A stretch of DNA of 64,000 nucleotides from Phascolarctos cinereus (lineage: Eukaryota; Chordata; Mammalia; Diprotodontia; Phascolarctidae). Positions 52,691 through 63,478 of the stretch are shown one piece after another. The DNA lies in the NCBI RefSeq assembly GCF_002099425.1, contig NW_018344125.1:5451001-5515000 (forward strand), in the 5' to 3' direction. The notes under the pieces were generated by a model. It did not search any database, had not been told where the DNA came from, and saw only the letters and a list, made by a program, of their open reading frames with translations. Each line of letters begins with the position of its first letter. Within the stretch, counting starts at the first letter, position 1. The translations under genes were made by a program, and so were the position numbers.

Positions 52691-53079
52691 AACGAATTAG
52701 AAGGGACATATCTAGTTTCTGTTCTGAAACTTTTGTAACATGATGTCCTGAATTATTTTGTGAGTTGTTTCCCTGTATAAAAGTCTTTATCACACCAGGG
52801 AATGTGGGTCATTTGGCTCTGGCTACTGCTGTCCAAAGCAATGCTGGGTGCCTTCTGGTTGCCAAGGTTTGTAGCTGCCTATCTCCGAAATGATAATTTT
52901 GTATCTCAAAACTCTTTTGCGTCATCCCCCATCCTCCCTTTCTTCAGTCTCCAAGAAGGAGTAAACTTCTTCCTTGCCAAGGTTAATCCCTTATGGCCTA
53001 ACTCAAACTTTAATTTCACTGAGGTGGTCTAGGCTTAGGGCCTATAGGTACTTAAGAAGTATTGTTTGGTGTGTTGAAT
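52691..53079. other. Unassigned sequence
   Basis: An open frame of 76 codons at 52802-53032 shows no known domain. Confidence 0.35.
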
Positions 53080-53190
53080 TAGAAGGTGAACTCCTGGAGG
53101 GCAGGAGATGTTTCATTTTTGTCTTTTTATCTGTAGTACCCAGCATGGTGCCTGGCACAAGAGCAGGGCCTCCATAAACACTTGTTGACT
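53080..53190 (+). mobile_element. L2 LINE 3' end
   Basis: The phrase gaactcctggagggcaggag leading to catggtgcctggcacaagag. Confidence 0.65.
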
Positions 53191-53194
53191 GATG

Positions 53195-53440
53195 ATCAGA
53201 GTTCTTAAATCTTTTGTCTTTACAATATTGTTGTTCTATATAACTTGTTCTTCTGGTTCTTCACTTTGCATCACTTCTTAGAAGTCTTCCTAGGTTGCTT
53301 TGAAACCATCCCTTTCATCATTTCTTACAGCACAATAGTATTCCATCACATTGATATACCATAACTTGGTTGGCCATTTCCCAATTGATGGGTACCCCCT
53401 CAAGTTTCCATTTCTTTGCTTGTTACTTAAGTAGGGGTGG
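53195..53440 (-). mobile_element. L1 LINE fragment, antisense
   Basis: Antisense L1 text closely related to 6030-6650 (tttcttacagcacaatagta). Confidence 0.7.
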
Positions 53441-53469
53441 AGTGACTGACTCAATCAGCCCCTTCCCTT

Positions 53470-53670
53470 ACAATAGGATCATAGATTTATAGCTGGAAAG
53501 GACCTTAGAATCCATCTGCTCCTAACACACCCCCAATTGACAGTTGAGGAAACTGAGGTACAGAAAGGTTAAGTGATTTGCCCAGTGTTACACAGTTAGT
53601 GAGTGTCTAAGAGAGGAATCCAACTCAGGTCTTCCTTATTCCAAGTCCAGGATCCTACCTGCTATGCCAA
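53470..53670 (-). repeat. MIR-type SINE
   Basis: Antisense MIR: gttgaggaaactgaggtaca, ttacacagttagtgagtgt and caactcaggtcttcc. Confidence 0.75.
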
Positions 53671-54269
53671 ATTTCTGCTCTTTCCCTTGCTTCCCTCTTT
53701 AGTTTCCCTCTGCTCCCCTACCCCAATGACAACCGTTTACTGTTTGCAGAGCCCAGTGCTTGCTTTGGGTGGGTGGGTGAGCAGGAATACTGTCCCTGTG
53801 CTCGCTTGAGAGGATCACTCTGCTCTCACTGTATGCTTTATTTTTAGTCTTTCCCATCTCAGTAGCCCTGTGATCTGCTGTGACAGCATGGTGCAATTGG
53901 GGCAGGAGCCAATCCAAAGGGCAGCTCTCCCGTTTTGTACCCTGGCCCAAAAATCGAGGTTTGCCTTGAACATTACAGCATAAAAAGCATCCCCCTTAAC
54001 ATCACCAGTTCAGGACACCATTAAGTTTGGGATAGGGACCTATTAAGATAAAAAGAGGGGAGAGGATGTTAGAGAAATCAGATCCAAGGCTTGGTGGAGA
54101 GTGGGGGTTGAGTATGTGCACAGAATTTCCAATGGGAAGTATGTCAAATGAAGAAAGTAGGTAAGCCCACAGCATGTGAGGCATATCCAGGAACTGTGTG
54201 TTTACAAAGGCTTAGAGCCCAGGTTCTTGGAACTGGGTAGAGCTCACAGATTTTCTAGAAACTAATTGG
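53671..54269. other. Unassigned sequence
   Basis: No repeat or gene was recognised. Confidence 0.35.
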
Positions 54270-54450
54270 CGAGTCCTCAAGTCAACGAGCGTTTATTAAG
54301 CTCCTACTGTGCCTCGGCACTGTGCTCAACTGGGGATATAAATAAAGGCAAGAACAGTTCTTGTCCTCAACAAACTTACACTCTAAGGAGTGGGGGGGGG
54401 AGGACATACAAACAACCAGAACAAATAAGATATATACAAGATAAACAAAA
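54270..54450 (+). repeat. Ancient mammal-wide interspersed repeat
   Basis: tttattaagctcctactgtg and ttgtcctcaacaaacttaca are shared with the copies near 3055 and 9990. Confidence 0.5.
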
Positions 54451-54454
54451 GACA

Positions 54455-54615
54455 ACTAGTATTTGTTATATTATAATTAAGTATTATATTATATAACTGT
54501 TATACATTACAATCAAGTGTTATATATTTTAATTATATATATTATAATTGAGTATTATATGTTATAATTATATTAGATATTATAATTAAGTGTTATATTA
54601 CATGCTTAGGTATAT
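54455..54615. repeat. AT-rich degenerate repeat
   Basis: Alternating tattatat/ttataatt units, about 160 bp, with loose periodicity. Confidence 0.7.
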
Positions 54616-54639
54616 TAAGTGTTTACTAGGTTCCAGGTA

Positions 54640-54990
54640 AAATGCAAAACTCTGAGAATACAAAAAGAGAGAGTCCCTGACCTCAAGGAGTTTACATTCT
54701 AATGGAATAAGATGGGGAGGTAACGTGGTCAGACCTGTACATTAGGAAGATCAGTTTGACAGCTAAGTAGAAGATAAGCTGGAGTGGGGAAAGACTTGAG
54801 GCAGACAGAATCACTAGCTGGTTACTGGAATAGTCCAGGTAACCCTAAGATGACGAGGTCTGCACCAGGGTAGTAGCAGCGTCAGAGGAAGAAAGGAGGC
54901 ATATGTGAGAGATGTTGCGAAGGTAAAATTGACAGGCCTTGGAAACAGAGGAAGTGGAAGGTTCGAATGTTTGAAGGAACGTCAAGGATG
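54640..54990 (-). mobile_element. L2 LINE ORF2 fragment, antisense
   Basis: Antisense L2 text that parallels 4890-5100: gaagatcagtttgacagcta and tctgcaccagggtagtagca. A short mammal-wide repeat piece precedes it. Confidence 0.7.
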
Positions 54991-55099
54991 TATGTTGAAG
55001 TCCCCTAGTATGAGGGCAGGAGTTGGGGAAAAGAGAGAGATCATGAACCAGTCACTGAACTAGCTAAGGAAGTGAGGAGAGTACTGGGGTCAGTAGATA

Positions 55100-55345
55100 G
55101 AGGCAACTAGGTGGCACAGTGGATACAGTGCTGGTCCTTGAGTCAGGAAGACCTGAGTTCAAATTCAGCCTCAGATACTAGCTGTGTGACCCTAGGCAAG
55201 TCACTTCACCGCTGCCTGCCTCAGTTTCAACTGCAAAATGAGGATAATAATAGCACTCGCTTCACAGAGTTGTTGTCAGGCCCAGATGAAATATCATTTA
55301 TAAAATGCTTAGCACGTTGTAGGCACCTAGTAAATGCCTATTCGC
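55100..55345 (+). repeat. MAR1/MIR-type SINE
   Basis: Head (caactaggtggcacagtgg), CORE and the MIR-type 3' part with aatgaggataataatagcac, as at 44030-44255. Confidence 0.85.
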
Positions 55346-55797
55346 TCCTCGCACACCCCTCACTACTAGAATTTTGGTTGGGTGGTAAATATGGATTGAA
55401 TGCACCTCAAAGGAAGAGAAGTTACTGAGTGATAGTAGCAGAGGGAGAGTCTGGAAATAGTCATGGGGAGTATTTCTAATCCCTCACCTCTGTCAGAGGG
55501 TGATGAGCAACAGGGTTTGAGTGATAGCTGGGTGTTCGTCAAGATCCCTGGGATAGTGAGGCTGTGATGGGGTGGGAGAATGCTGATCATTGAGAAGTGA
55601 GCGCAGACAGGTAATCGTCATCCCCAGGGGGGGCCAGGTAGCCAGTGTAGATGTGAACATTCAGGAGGGCTGAGAAAATGGCCGACCTAGACAAGGATCC
55701 AGCTTCTTGTACAAGAGAGGGGCCTGCATGCACCTTAGAACCCTTCCTCAAAGGCCACAAGTTGGAGGACTGGGTCTGACCAGACAAATTGGAAGAA
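55346..55797. other. Unassigned sequence
   Basis: May be LINE-related near its right edge, but no clear match was found. Confidence 0.35.
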
Positions 55798-55938
55798 AGA
55801 GACTAATATGGAAATAGGTTTTGCATGATTTCACATGTATAATTTATATCACATTGCTTGCCTTCTCAGTGGGTGAGGGAGGGGCTAGAGGGAGGGAGAG
55901 AATTTGGAACTCAAAATTTTAAAAATAATAATTTTTAA
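55798..55938 (+). mobile_element. L1 LINE 3' end, sense
   Basis: ttatatcacattgcttgcct and gaatttggaactcaaaattt mark a sense L1 3' UTR that ends in A-rich sequence, abutting an L1 in the opposite orientation. Confidence 0.75.
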
Positions 55939-55939
55939 A

Positions 55940-57612
55940 ATAATATGTTATTTTTCTCCAGTTACATGTAAAGACAATTTTTAAAATTTGGGTTTTTTTT
56001 TAATTTTTGAGTTCCAAATTTTCCCTCTCCTTCCCTCACTTCCCCCCTGCCTGTGATGGTAAGCAATATGATATGAATTATATATGTAAAATCATGTAAA
56101 ACATATTAACATATTAGTCATGCTGTGAAAGAAGATATACACCCCAAGGAAAGAAAACTATGAAAAAAAATAAAGAAAGTGAAAAAAGTATGCTTCGAAC
56201 TGCATTCAGACTCCATCAGTTCTTTCTCTGAAAGTGGATAGTATTTTTCATCATGAGTCCTTTGGAACTGTCTTGGATCCTTTTATTGCTGAGAAGAGCT
56301 AAGTTGTTCACAATGCAGTTACCATGTACAATGTTCTCCTGGTTCTGCTCACTTCACTCAGCATCTGTTCATATAAGTCTTTCCAGTCTTTTCTGAAATC
56401 CACCTGCTCATCATTTCATTTATAACACAGTAGTATTCCATTAAAATAATATACCACAACTTCTTCAGCCATTCCCAAATTGATGGGCACCCCTCAATTT
56501 CCAGTTCTTTGCCACCACAAAAAGAGCTGCTATAAATATTTTTCTGCTTGTGGGTCCTTTCCCCTTTTTTGATCTCTTTGGGATATAGCCCTAGAAGTGC
56601 TATTGCTGGATCAAAGGATATGCAGTTTTATAGCCCTTTGGGCATAGTTCCAAATTGTTCTCCAAAATGGTTGGATCAGTTTACAACTCTACCAACGGTG
56701 CATTAGTGTCCCAATATTCCCACATTCCGTCCAACATTTGTTATTTTCCTTTTCTGTCATGTTAGCCAATCTGATAGGTATGAGGTGGCACCTCAGAGTT
56801 GTTTTAATTTGTATTTTTCTAATCAATGGTGCATTTTTTCATATGACTATAGGTAGCTCTGATTTCTCCATTTGAAAACTGCCTGTTCATATTATTTGAC
56901 CATTTATCAATAGGGGAATGACTTGTAGTCTTATAAATTCGACTCAGTTCTTTATATATTTGAGAAATGAGGCCTTTATCAGAGACATTTGCTGTAAAAA
57001 TTGTTTCCCAGATTTCTGCCTTCCTTCTAATCTTGGTCACATTGGTTTTGTTTGTGTAAGAACTTTTAAATTTAATATAATCAAAAATTGTTCATTTTAC
57101 ATCTAGTAATGTTTTCTATCTCTTGTTTGGTCATAAATTCTTCCCTTCTCTGAGGGTAAACTATTCCTTGCTCTCCTAATTTGCTTATAGCAGGCCGACA
57201 CAACTTGCAGCCTGCAGCCGCTTACAACCAGAGCTTTTGGCAAGGCAAAGGATTTTGGACAGCCCAGAAGAATGTAAAGGAAAGCATCTTTTGTATGTAG
57301 AGGAAATCCTTTGGTGGCTGCAAACTGTAATAAGCAGCCACTGGGCTGCAAGTTGTGCAGACCTGGCTTGTGGTATCACCCTTTATGTTTAAATCATGTA
57401 CCCATTTTGATCTTATTGGTCTCTACCTAGTTTCTGCCATGCTTTTTTCTAGTTTTCCCAGCAGTTTTTGTCAAATAGCAAGTTCTTCTCTCAAAAGCTG
57501 GAGTCTTTGGGTTTATCAAACACTAGATTACTATAGTCATTTACAATTATGTCTTGTCTAACTAATCTATTCCACTGATCCACCCCTCTATTTCTTAGCC
57601 AGTACCAGATAG
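55940..57612 (-). mobile_element. L1 LINE 3' UTR and ORF2 part, antisense, first part
   Basis: Long and relatively well kept antisense L1 (ccaaattgttctccaaaatg, aatgaggcctttatcagaga). It is interrupted by the MITE at 57191-57365 and by the SINE/LTR insertion at 57613-58571, and continues at 58572. Confidence 0.85.
57191..57365. mobile_element. Second hAT-like MITE family, in L1
   Basis: 175 bp with terminal inverted repeats: CAGGCCGACACAACTTGCAG at the left and, read in reverse, CAGGTCTGCACAACTTGCAG at the right. Flanks GCTTATAG and GCTTGTGG are both close to the uninterrupted L1 text gcttatgg, supporting an 8-bp duplication. Confidence 0.85.
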
Positions 57613-58571
57613 TTTTTTTTTGTTTTGTTTTGTAACGCAGAACATTATTTTGCCATTTAGGTAGTAGGGCCCTTTAAGCCATGGAAAGCAAAAGTTGGTG
57701 CTTAATCTTGCCCCAGACCTCTTTCCTCCTAAATCTGAACAATAGTGAAATGTACTCTTGCATAGCTCAGCACAGCCTGTACCTCCAACGCAAATGGATA
57801 AGAAAGCTTGCAATATAATTGCTTTAGATAATTATGTTTATACCAGAGACCAGGACACCTGGTCTGGTTTGTGTGATCTCTGATCCGTAATAATGGGGTG
57901 CTTGGGTGCTTGTGCTTGTACTTGTGCCCCAATTTCTCCCTAGTCTCAGAAACACTATCTCTAACAACCACTCCCCAGCCCAAGGACACTGTGCCTAGCA
58001 GTTATTCATGCATGGGCCTCAGCATGACCCTTATCTCTCTCCCTGGTACAGCTACACAGAGCTGGGCTGCTCAGGCCCCAGCCCTCAGATCATGTCTCTG
58101 GAAGCCTCCCAATTCCTCAGTAAGTTCCTGTGTTGTGAGAAAGCTTTCCTTTGTTGCAGAGCATTCTCTCATCAAGACAGAGGGAAAGGGGTGTCCTTGG
58201 CCAGCCCAAGGACTCTTCCTCCTGCCAGACTCTAAAGATCCATCCCTCTCCCTGTCCGGTATACTCCCTGTACTTTCTCATCCATAGCCCCCGAGACACC
58301 TGCACCTTTGGATTACCTCATCAGTGTTCCTGGCATTTCTTTCCCATGCTCTTTTCCCTATAAACCCCAGCTTGAACCCTGATCGGGGCTGCTTGATTTG
58401 GATGTGCATACCCCTGGCAGCCGCACGCTAATAAATCAACATTTTAAATTACGTCTGGGTCTCGCTCGATGATTTCTCGGTACAACAGTTTTTCTTTTTG
58501 GTGAGGCACTCATGGGGTTAAGTGACTTGCCCAGGGTCACACAGCTGGTAAGTGTCAAGTATCTGAGGCCA
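57613..58571 (-). repeat. MAR1-type SINE split by an LTR
   Basis: T-rich 3' end at 57613-57630 and the CORE part at 58488-58571 (ggggttaagtgacttgccca). The head is missing. AGTACCAGATAG at 57601-57612 recurs at 58572-58583 as the target duplication. The LTR at 57631-58487 lies inside the SINE. Confidence 0.75.
57631..58487 (+). mobile_element. Solo LTR, probable ERV1 (gamma-like) class
   Basis: 857 bp, begins TG and ends CA, flanked by GTTT on both sides (4-bp target duplication). It holds a TATAAA at 58359-58364 and an AATAAA at 58430-58435, the usual order for an LTR promoter and poly(A) site. No internal retroviral genes are present, so it is a solo LTR left by recombination. The class call rests on duplication size and layout. 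Confidence 0.7.
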
Positions 58572-58870
58572 AGTACCAGATAGTTTTGATGATTACTGCT
58601 TTATAATAGAGTCTGAGATCTGGTATAGCTAGGCCACCTTCCTTTACAATTGTTTTCATTAATTCCCGTGATCTTCTTGACCTTTTGTTCTTCCAGATGA
58701 ATTTTGTTATGATTTTTTTCTAGCTCTATAAAACAATTTTTTGGTAGTTTGATTAGTATGGTATTAAATAAGTAAATTAATTTAGGTAGAATTGTCATCT
58801 TTATTATATTGGCTCAGCCTACCCATGAGCAATTAATATTTTTCTAATTGTTTAGATTAAAAAAATCTTA
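58572..58870 (-). mobile_element. L1 LINE ORF2 part, antisense, second part
   Basis: Continues the L1 of 55940-57612 (ttgatgattactgctttata, gagatctggtatagctaggc). Confidence 0.85.
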
Positions 58871-59090
58871 AAAATAGATAAATGACAAAATTTTTGAAAA
58901 GGAAAGGATAAAAAAGTGGAAGAAAGGGTACAAAAGATGAGATCTCTGTGCAGAGGCAGTATGACAGGGAGGTTGGGGGAGAAGGCTACTTTGTGACTTC
59001 TCAGCAAAAGGTATTTCTACCAGAAGATGAGAAAAGGTCTTATGTGGATGGGGGAAAGGAAAAGATGAGAGGGAATCATAGAATCATGGA
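58871..59090. other. Unassigned sequence
   Basis: No element was recognised. Confidence 0.35.
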
Positions 59091-59460
59091 TTTAGAGGGG
59101 GAAGGTACCTCAAAAGCCATCTACCCAGTCCAACCCCTTCATTTTATTTTCTTGTTTGTTTTTGCTTTTTTTTTGGCTAGGCAATGGGGTTAAGTGACTT
59201 GCCTAGAGTTGCACAGCTAGTAAGTGTTATATGTCTGAGGTCGTATTTGAACTCAGGTCCTCCTGAATCCAGGGCCGGTGCTCTATCCAGGGCTGGTGCT
59301 CTATCCACTGCGCCACCTAGCTGCTCCCCAACCCCTTCATTTTATAGAGCAGGAAACTGAGGTCCGAAGAGGTGAAGGGACTTGCCCAAGGTCACACGGA
59401 TAGTAAGTAGCTGATCAGGGTTTCAAAGCCGGGTCATCTGCCTCCAAATCTAGTTTTCTC
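59091..59460 (-). repeat. MIR-type SINE, split by a MAR1 SINE
   Basis: Antisense MIR (agcaggaaactgaggtccga, cttgcccaaggtcacacgga) is interrupted at 59147. Confidence 0.8.
59147..59328 (-). repeat. MAR1-type SINE with internal 20-bp duplication
   Basis: Reverse copy inserted in a MIR, flanked by the perfect 17-bp duplication CCAACCCCTTCATTTTA. Inside the head, a unit of about 20 bp (ctggtgctctatccagggc type) occurs twice in tandem. Confidence 0.92.
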
Positions 59461-59629
59461 TCGACTGGAAAGTGAGCAGTGTACTAAATGGCTACATCCC
59501 AAGTATTCCAAGTATTCTACACCCCTGGGGCCATAGATAAGTGGATGTGGGTGTGGAGGAGCTAATAGACTGGAATCCCTGGTGTAGACTGTGTCTCAGA
59601 GTTCAATTCAATTCCATTAAACAAATATT

Positions 59630-59747
59630 GACATAAGAAATTATAAATTATAAATACTCAAATCCACTACAAAGGACCTATGAAGGAAGATGCTATCAAT
59701 ATCTAGAGAAAGAACTGTGAAATAGAGTATGTACAGTGTGGTTTTAC

Positions 59748-59791
<44 letters not shown>

Positions 59792-59797
59792 ATAGAC

Positions 59798-59842
<45 letters not shown>

Positions 59843-60140
59843 TATATTTGTGTCTAGTGGTAGCCTTCTCTAGGGTGGAGTGGGGAGGGAGAAAAAAGAA
59901 TACATAGGAGAGAATAAAAGAAAACTTAGAAGGAAGCAGAGAAGAGCAAGGCAGCTTTGAAAATTATGTGTAGTATTTATTTACATAGTTTTTCAAAAAA
60001 AAAGTAAACAGTGTAAAATAGAAATTTATGGTTTTATATTAAATCTTTTTTATGTAGTGCCATGTACAAGGAAAAGTTCTTTTTTTTTGTCTTTTTGTAT
60101 TTAAGTTCAAAATGAATAAAAAAAAGAAAAACGAATACAT
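59630..60140 (+). mobile_element. LINE-like 3' end with embedded microsatellite
   Basis: ctagagaaagaactgtgaaa, then TG/TA repeats, ggtagccttctctagggtgg, and an end of aagttcaaaatgaataaaa. This looks like a retroelement 3' UTR; family uncertain (L1 or RTE). Confidence 0.5.
59752..59842 (+). repeat. (TG)n and (TA)n microsatellite
   Basis: About 17 TG units, a short spacer, then about 15 TA units. Confidence 0.95.
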
Positions 60141-60149
60141 AAAATAAAA

Positions 60150-60498
60150 TTCAGGTCTGATCATGTCACCCCCCCCACACACACACACTTCAAGGATCTA
60201 ATATAAAAACCTCCCTTCATAACCTGCCCCACCCCCATCCCTTCCAGTCTTTTTACATCTTGTACCAATATACTCATGGTCCAGTGACACAGGCCTCCTG
60301 GCTGTTCCTCTAATGAGTCATGCCATCTCTTGGCCCCTGGTGATCTCTCTGGCTGTCTCTCCTGTCTGGAATGCCCTCTCTCCTCATCTCCACCTCTTGG
60401 CTTCCTTCAAGTCCCAACTAAAATCCCACCTTCTGCAAGAAGCCTTTCCAAATTCCCCTTAAAGCTTCCCTTTGTTATTTCCAATTTATCCCATAGAC
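60150..60498 (+). mobile_element. L2 LINE 3' region, first part
   Basis: caggtctgatcatgtcaccc to aagcctttccaaattcccct is L2 text. It is interrupted by the MITE at 60499. Confidence 0.75.
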
Positions 60499-60658
60499 CG
60501 GTGGTGGGGAACCTTAAGCCTGGAGGCCAATGTGGCCTTCTAAGTCTTCAAGTGCAGCCCTTTGACTGAATCCAAATTGTTGTGTGAAGTTTAGATTCAG
60601 TCAAAGGGCCAAAGGGCCACATGTGGGTGGCCTCGGGGCCACAGGTTCCCCATCCCTG
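60499..60658. mobile_element. hAT-like foldback MITE in L2, internally shortened
   Basis: Both ends are present (ggtggggaacct and ggttccccatccctg) but the loop region is deleted. Flanks CCATAGAC (60491-60498) and CCATAGAT (60659-60666) match at 7 of 8 bases. Confidence 0.85.
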
Positions 60659-60825
60659 CCATAGATTGATTGTTAGTACATCATAGTTGTTTGTATGTTA
60701 TCCTCCCCCATTAGACTGTAAGCTCCTTGAGGTAGGGACTATCTGTTGCCCTTCTCTGTACCCCTAGCACTCAGCACAATGCCTGGCATGTAGTAGACAC
60801 TTAATAAATGTTTAACCGACTAATT
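60659..60825 (+). mobile_element. L2 LINE 3' end, second part
   Basis: Resumes L2 after the MITE and ends with cacaatgcctggcatgtagt and taataaatg. Confidence 0.8.
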
Positions 60826-60827
60826 TG

Positions 60828-61044
60828 CGATTTCTTGTTGTTCGGTCGTTTTTCAATCATGTTCAGCTCTTCGTGACCCCATTTGAGGTTTTCTTGGGAA
60901 AGATCCTGGAGTGGTCTGCCATTTCCTTCTCCAGCTCATTTTACAAATGAGGCAAGCAGGGTGAAGTGACTTGTCCAGGGTCACACAGCTAGTAAGTGTT
61001 TGAACTCACGAAGATGAGTCTATCTACCATACCACCTAGCTGCC
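60828..61044 (-). repeat. MAR1-type SINE with RTE-like tail
   Basis: Reverse copy with tail and head; part of the middle is deleted. Confidence 0.83.
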
Positions 61045-61159
61045 CAATTTGGGGAGATAAAGAGTACTAATTAGGTGTAATGAGGAAGTCAAGAAAGACT
61101 CTGTTCAGAGGTACCACTATGCTGAGCCTTGAAGTAAAATGACTCTGAGATTCATAGGT

Positions 61160-61293
61160 GAAGAGACAACACAGTCTAGTGGATAGAGTACTGCACTTGG
61201 AGCAGGAAGACCTGGATGCAAATTCAGCCACAGTTACTTACTTGCTATATAACCCTGAGCTTGAGTTCTTTGTCTGTAAAATGGGGGTACTAG
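61160..61293 (+). repeat. MIR/MAR1-type SINE, first part
   Basis: Diverged head (agtggatagagtactgcact) interrupted by a younger SINE at 61294; the THER1-like end resumes at about 61476-61640. Confidence 0.65.
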
Positions 61294-61475
61294 GGGGGCA
61301 GCTAGGTGGCACAGCGGATAGAGCACCGGCCCTGAAGTCAGGAGGACCTGAGTTCAAATCCGGCCTCAGACTAAATACTTGACACTTACTAGCTGTGTGA
61401 CCCTGGGCAAGTCACTTAACCCCAATTGCCTAAAACAAACAAAACAAAACAAAACAAAACAAAATAACATAAAAT
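61294..61475 (+). repeat. MAR1-type SINE with long (AAAAC)n/(AAAAT)n tail
   Basis: Nearly consensus copy. The flank AAAATGGGGGTACTAG / AAAATGGGGGCACTAG marks the duplication. Confidence 0.92.
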
Positions 61476-61544
61476 AAAATAAAATGGGGGCACTAGACAT
61501 GATGGCCTGTGAAGTTCCTTCTAGTGCCAGAACTAGGATCCTAT

Positions 61545-61640
61545 GTGTGATCTTCCCCTCCCTGGGCCTCAGTTCCCTCCTCTGTAAAATAAAACCAAAT
61601 GGCCTCTAGGGTGCTTTCCAGCTCTACATGTAGGATCCTA
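61545..61640 (+). repeat. THER1-type SINE 3' part
   Basis: ccctgggcctcagttccctc and ggtgctttccagctctac. Confidence 0.7.
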
Positions 61641-61689
61641 GGAAGAGGGAATGCATTACAGCCAGAACTTTTATAAAGATATAGAGAAA

Positions 61690-62350
61690 GAAGTGGAATG
61701 AATTTGGAGGAGAGTCAGCAGAATAGTTTGGCTAGAACAAAGAGTGTGATAACGCTGGAAAGGAAGGTCAGAGTGAGCCAGATTGTGGAAGGCCTTGCGT
61801 GCTGGGCTGAGGACTTTGTTTTGTAAGGGGTGGAAGGGAACAATCTTGAGTGGGGGAGTGATGTGGTCAAATCTGGGCCTCGGGAAGATTATGTTAGCAG
61901 CTGCCTCCCAAGGTTGCAAACCTGGGTGGCTGGAAGAGTGATGAAATCCTCCAAAGAAATAGAAAGTTTGAAGAAAGGGAGCTTTTGGGGAGGAAGGTGA
62001 TGAGTTCCATTTTGGACATACTGAGTTTGAGATGCTAATAGGATAGCAAGGTAAAGATGTCCAGCAGGTAACTAGTGATGGAAGACCATTAATCGAGTGA
62101 AAGCCATCGGTTGCACGAGTCATCTCTGTATAAATAATTGAACCCAGGGGAGGGCAAGAGCTCACCAAGGGAGAGAGTTTAGAGAGAGAAGCCAATGGAG
62201 CCCAAGACAGGGTGATACCCTTAGTGAGTAAAAGGTGGATAATGGTAATGACTCAGCAAAGAAGACTGGTCAAAGAAAGGGAGAATTAGGGAGGAGCAGG
62301 GGAGGTAGGTGGTCAGCAGTGTCAAAAGCTAGTGTTGGAGGAGGATGAGG
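61690..62350 (-). mobile_element. L2 LINE ORF2 fragment, antisense
   Basis: Antisense L2 text: gtggaaggccttgcgtgctg, gatgagttccattttggaca and ctgagtttgagatgctaata. On the minus strand this is the reverse transcriptase C-terminal part, with many stops. Confidence 0.8.
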
Positions 62351-62392
62351 ACTGAGCAAGGACATCACATCAGCAAGTGAAGAAATTGTGTG

Positions 62393-62550
62393 GGGCAGCT
62401 AGGTGGTGCAATGGATAGAGCTCTGACCTTGTAGTCAGGAGACCTGAGTTCAAATCCAGTCTCAGATGTATAACACTTACTAGCTGTGTGATTCTGGACA
62501 AGTCACTTAACTCTGATTGCCTATTCAAAAACAAAAAACAACAACAAAAA
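62393..62550 (+). repeat. MAR1-type SINE with intact target duplication
   Basis: Complete copy with (AAC)n-rich tail. The 13-bp flank AAGAAATTGTGTG is identical on both sides, so it is relatively recent. Confidence 0.92.
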
Positions 62551-62762
62551 AAGAAATTGTGTGACCCAATAGCTTCAGTAGAATGCTCCTGGTGGAGTGC
62601 CAGAAACCAGAATACAAAAAGAAGGGGTGGGGAGATAGGCAAGACAATGAGTGAATTCTTTTTGAATGAGAATTTTTCTAGGAGGTTGGCACTGGAGGGG
62701 AGGAGAGATATAGCTAGCTATCAATCAATAGCTTGAGGAGATGGCAGGGTGAAGGGACTGGT

Positions 62763-62917
62763 TTTTTTTTCCTTTTTCTTTTTAGGAAATTGGGGTTAAG
62801 TGATTTGCCCAGGTCACACAGCTAGTAAGTGTCAAGTGTTTGGTCTGAGGCCGGATTTGAACTCAGGTCCTCCTGACTTCAGGGCTGGTGCTCTATCCAC
62901 TGCCACCTAGCTGTCCC
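62763..62917 (-). repeat. MAR1-type SINE
   Basis: Complete reverse copy. Flanks aagggactg and aagggacag suggest a target duplication. Confidence 0.88.
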
Positions 62918-63478
62918 TAAGGGACAGATTTTTAATGACAATGAGACCCTTGAGGCAGGGGTATGCTGAAGCCAACTCAAACTAGCTCTTAAGAGCTGGT
63001 TGTTAAATTTTCAGCATGAGCTGAAATTTACAACTCAGAAATCTGTCAGACTCTGCGTGTCAGGGCTCCACAGATTGTTTTGTTGATTAACGAGACTTAA
63101 GAAAGTAAGGAAAAAATGTGAATAATGTAGATTAAACTGCAAAGTGAGTCTTGCTTCATTTTCTCCTCAAGAGCCAGACCAGTGTCAAGCCTGTTGTAAA
63201 TTTACCAGCATAACCCTGCCTGAGCAAGTTTATAAGAAAAAGGGGAATGGGCTAGCAGATGGGGAAAACTTGAATATTAGAGATGGAATGATCAATGGCG
63301 TGAGCTACTGGAGGAAACAGGAGGGGATGAGAATCAATGGCACAAGGCGAGGGGTTCACCTCCCACGGGAGGAGGGACAGCTTTCCCTCAGAGATAGGAG
63401 GCAAGGAGAGAAGGCCTAAGGATGTAGAGAGCTTATGAGGTATGGAGTAGAGAAGATGGGGAAGCTCATGGCCTAAGG
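62918..63478. other. Mostly unassigned; possible old DNA transposon
   Basis: 62956-63075 starts caggggtatgctgaag and contains the palindrome AGCTCTTAAGAGCT, which hints at an old DNA transposon, but no matching right end was found. An open frame of 91 codons at 63144-63419 shows no domain. Confidence 0.3.
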
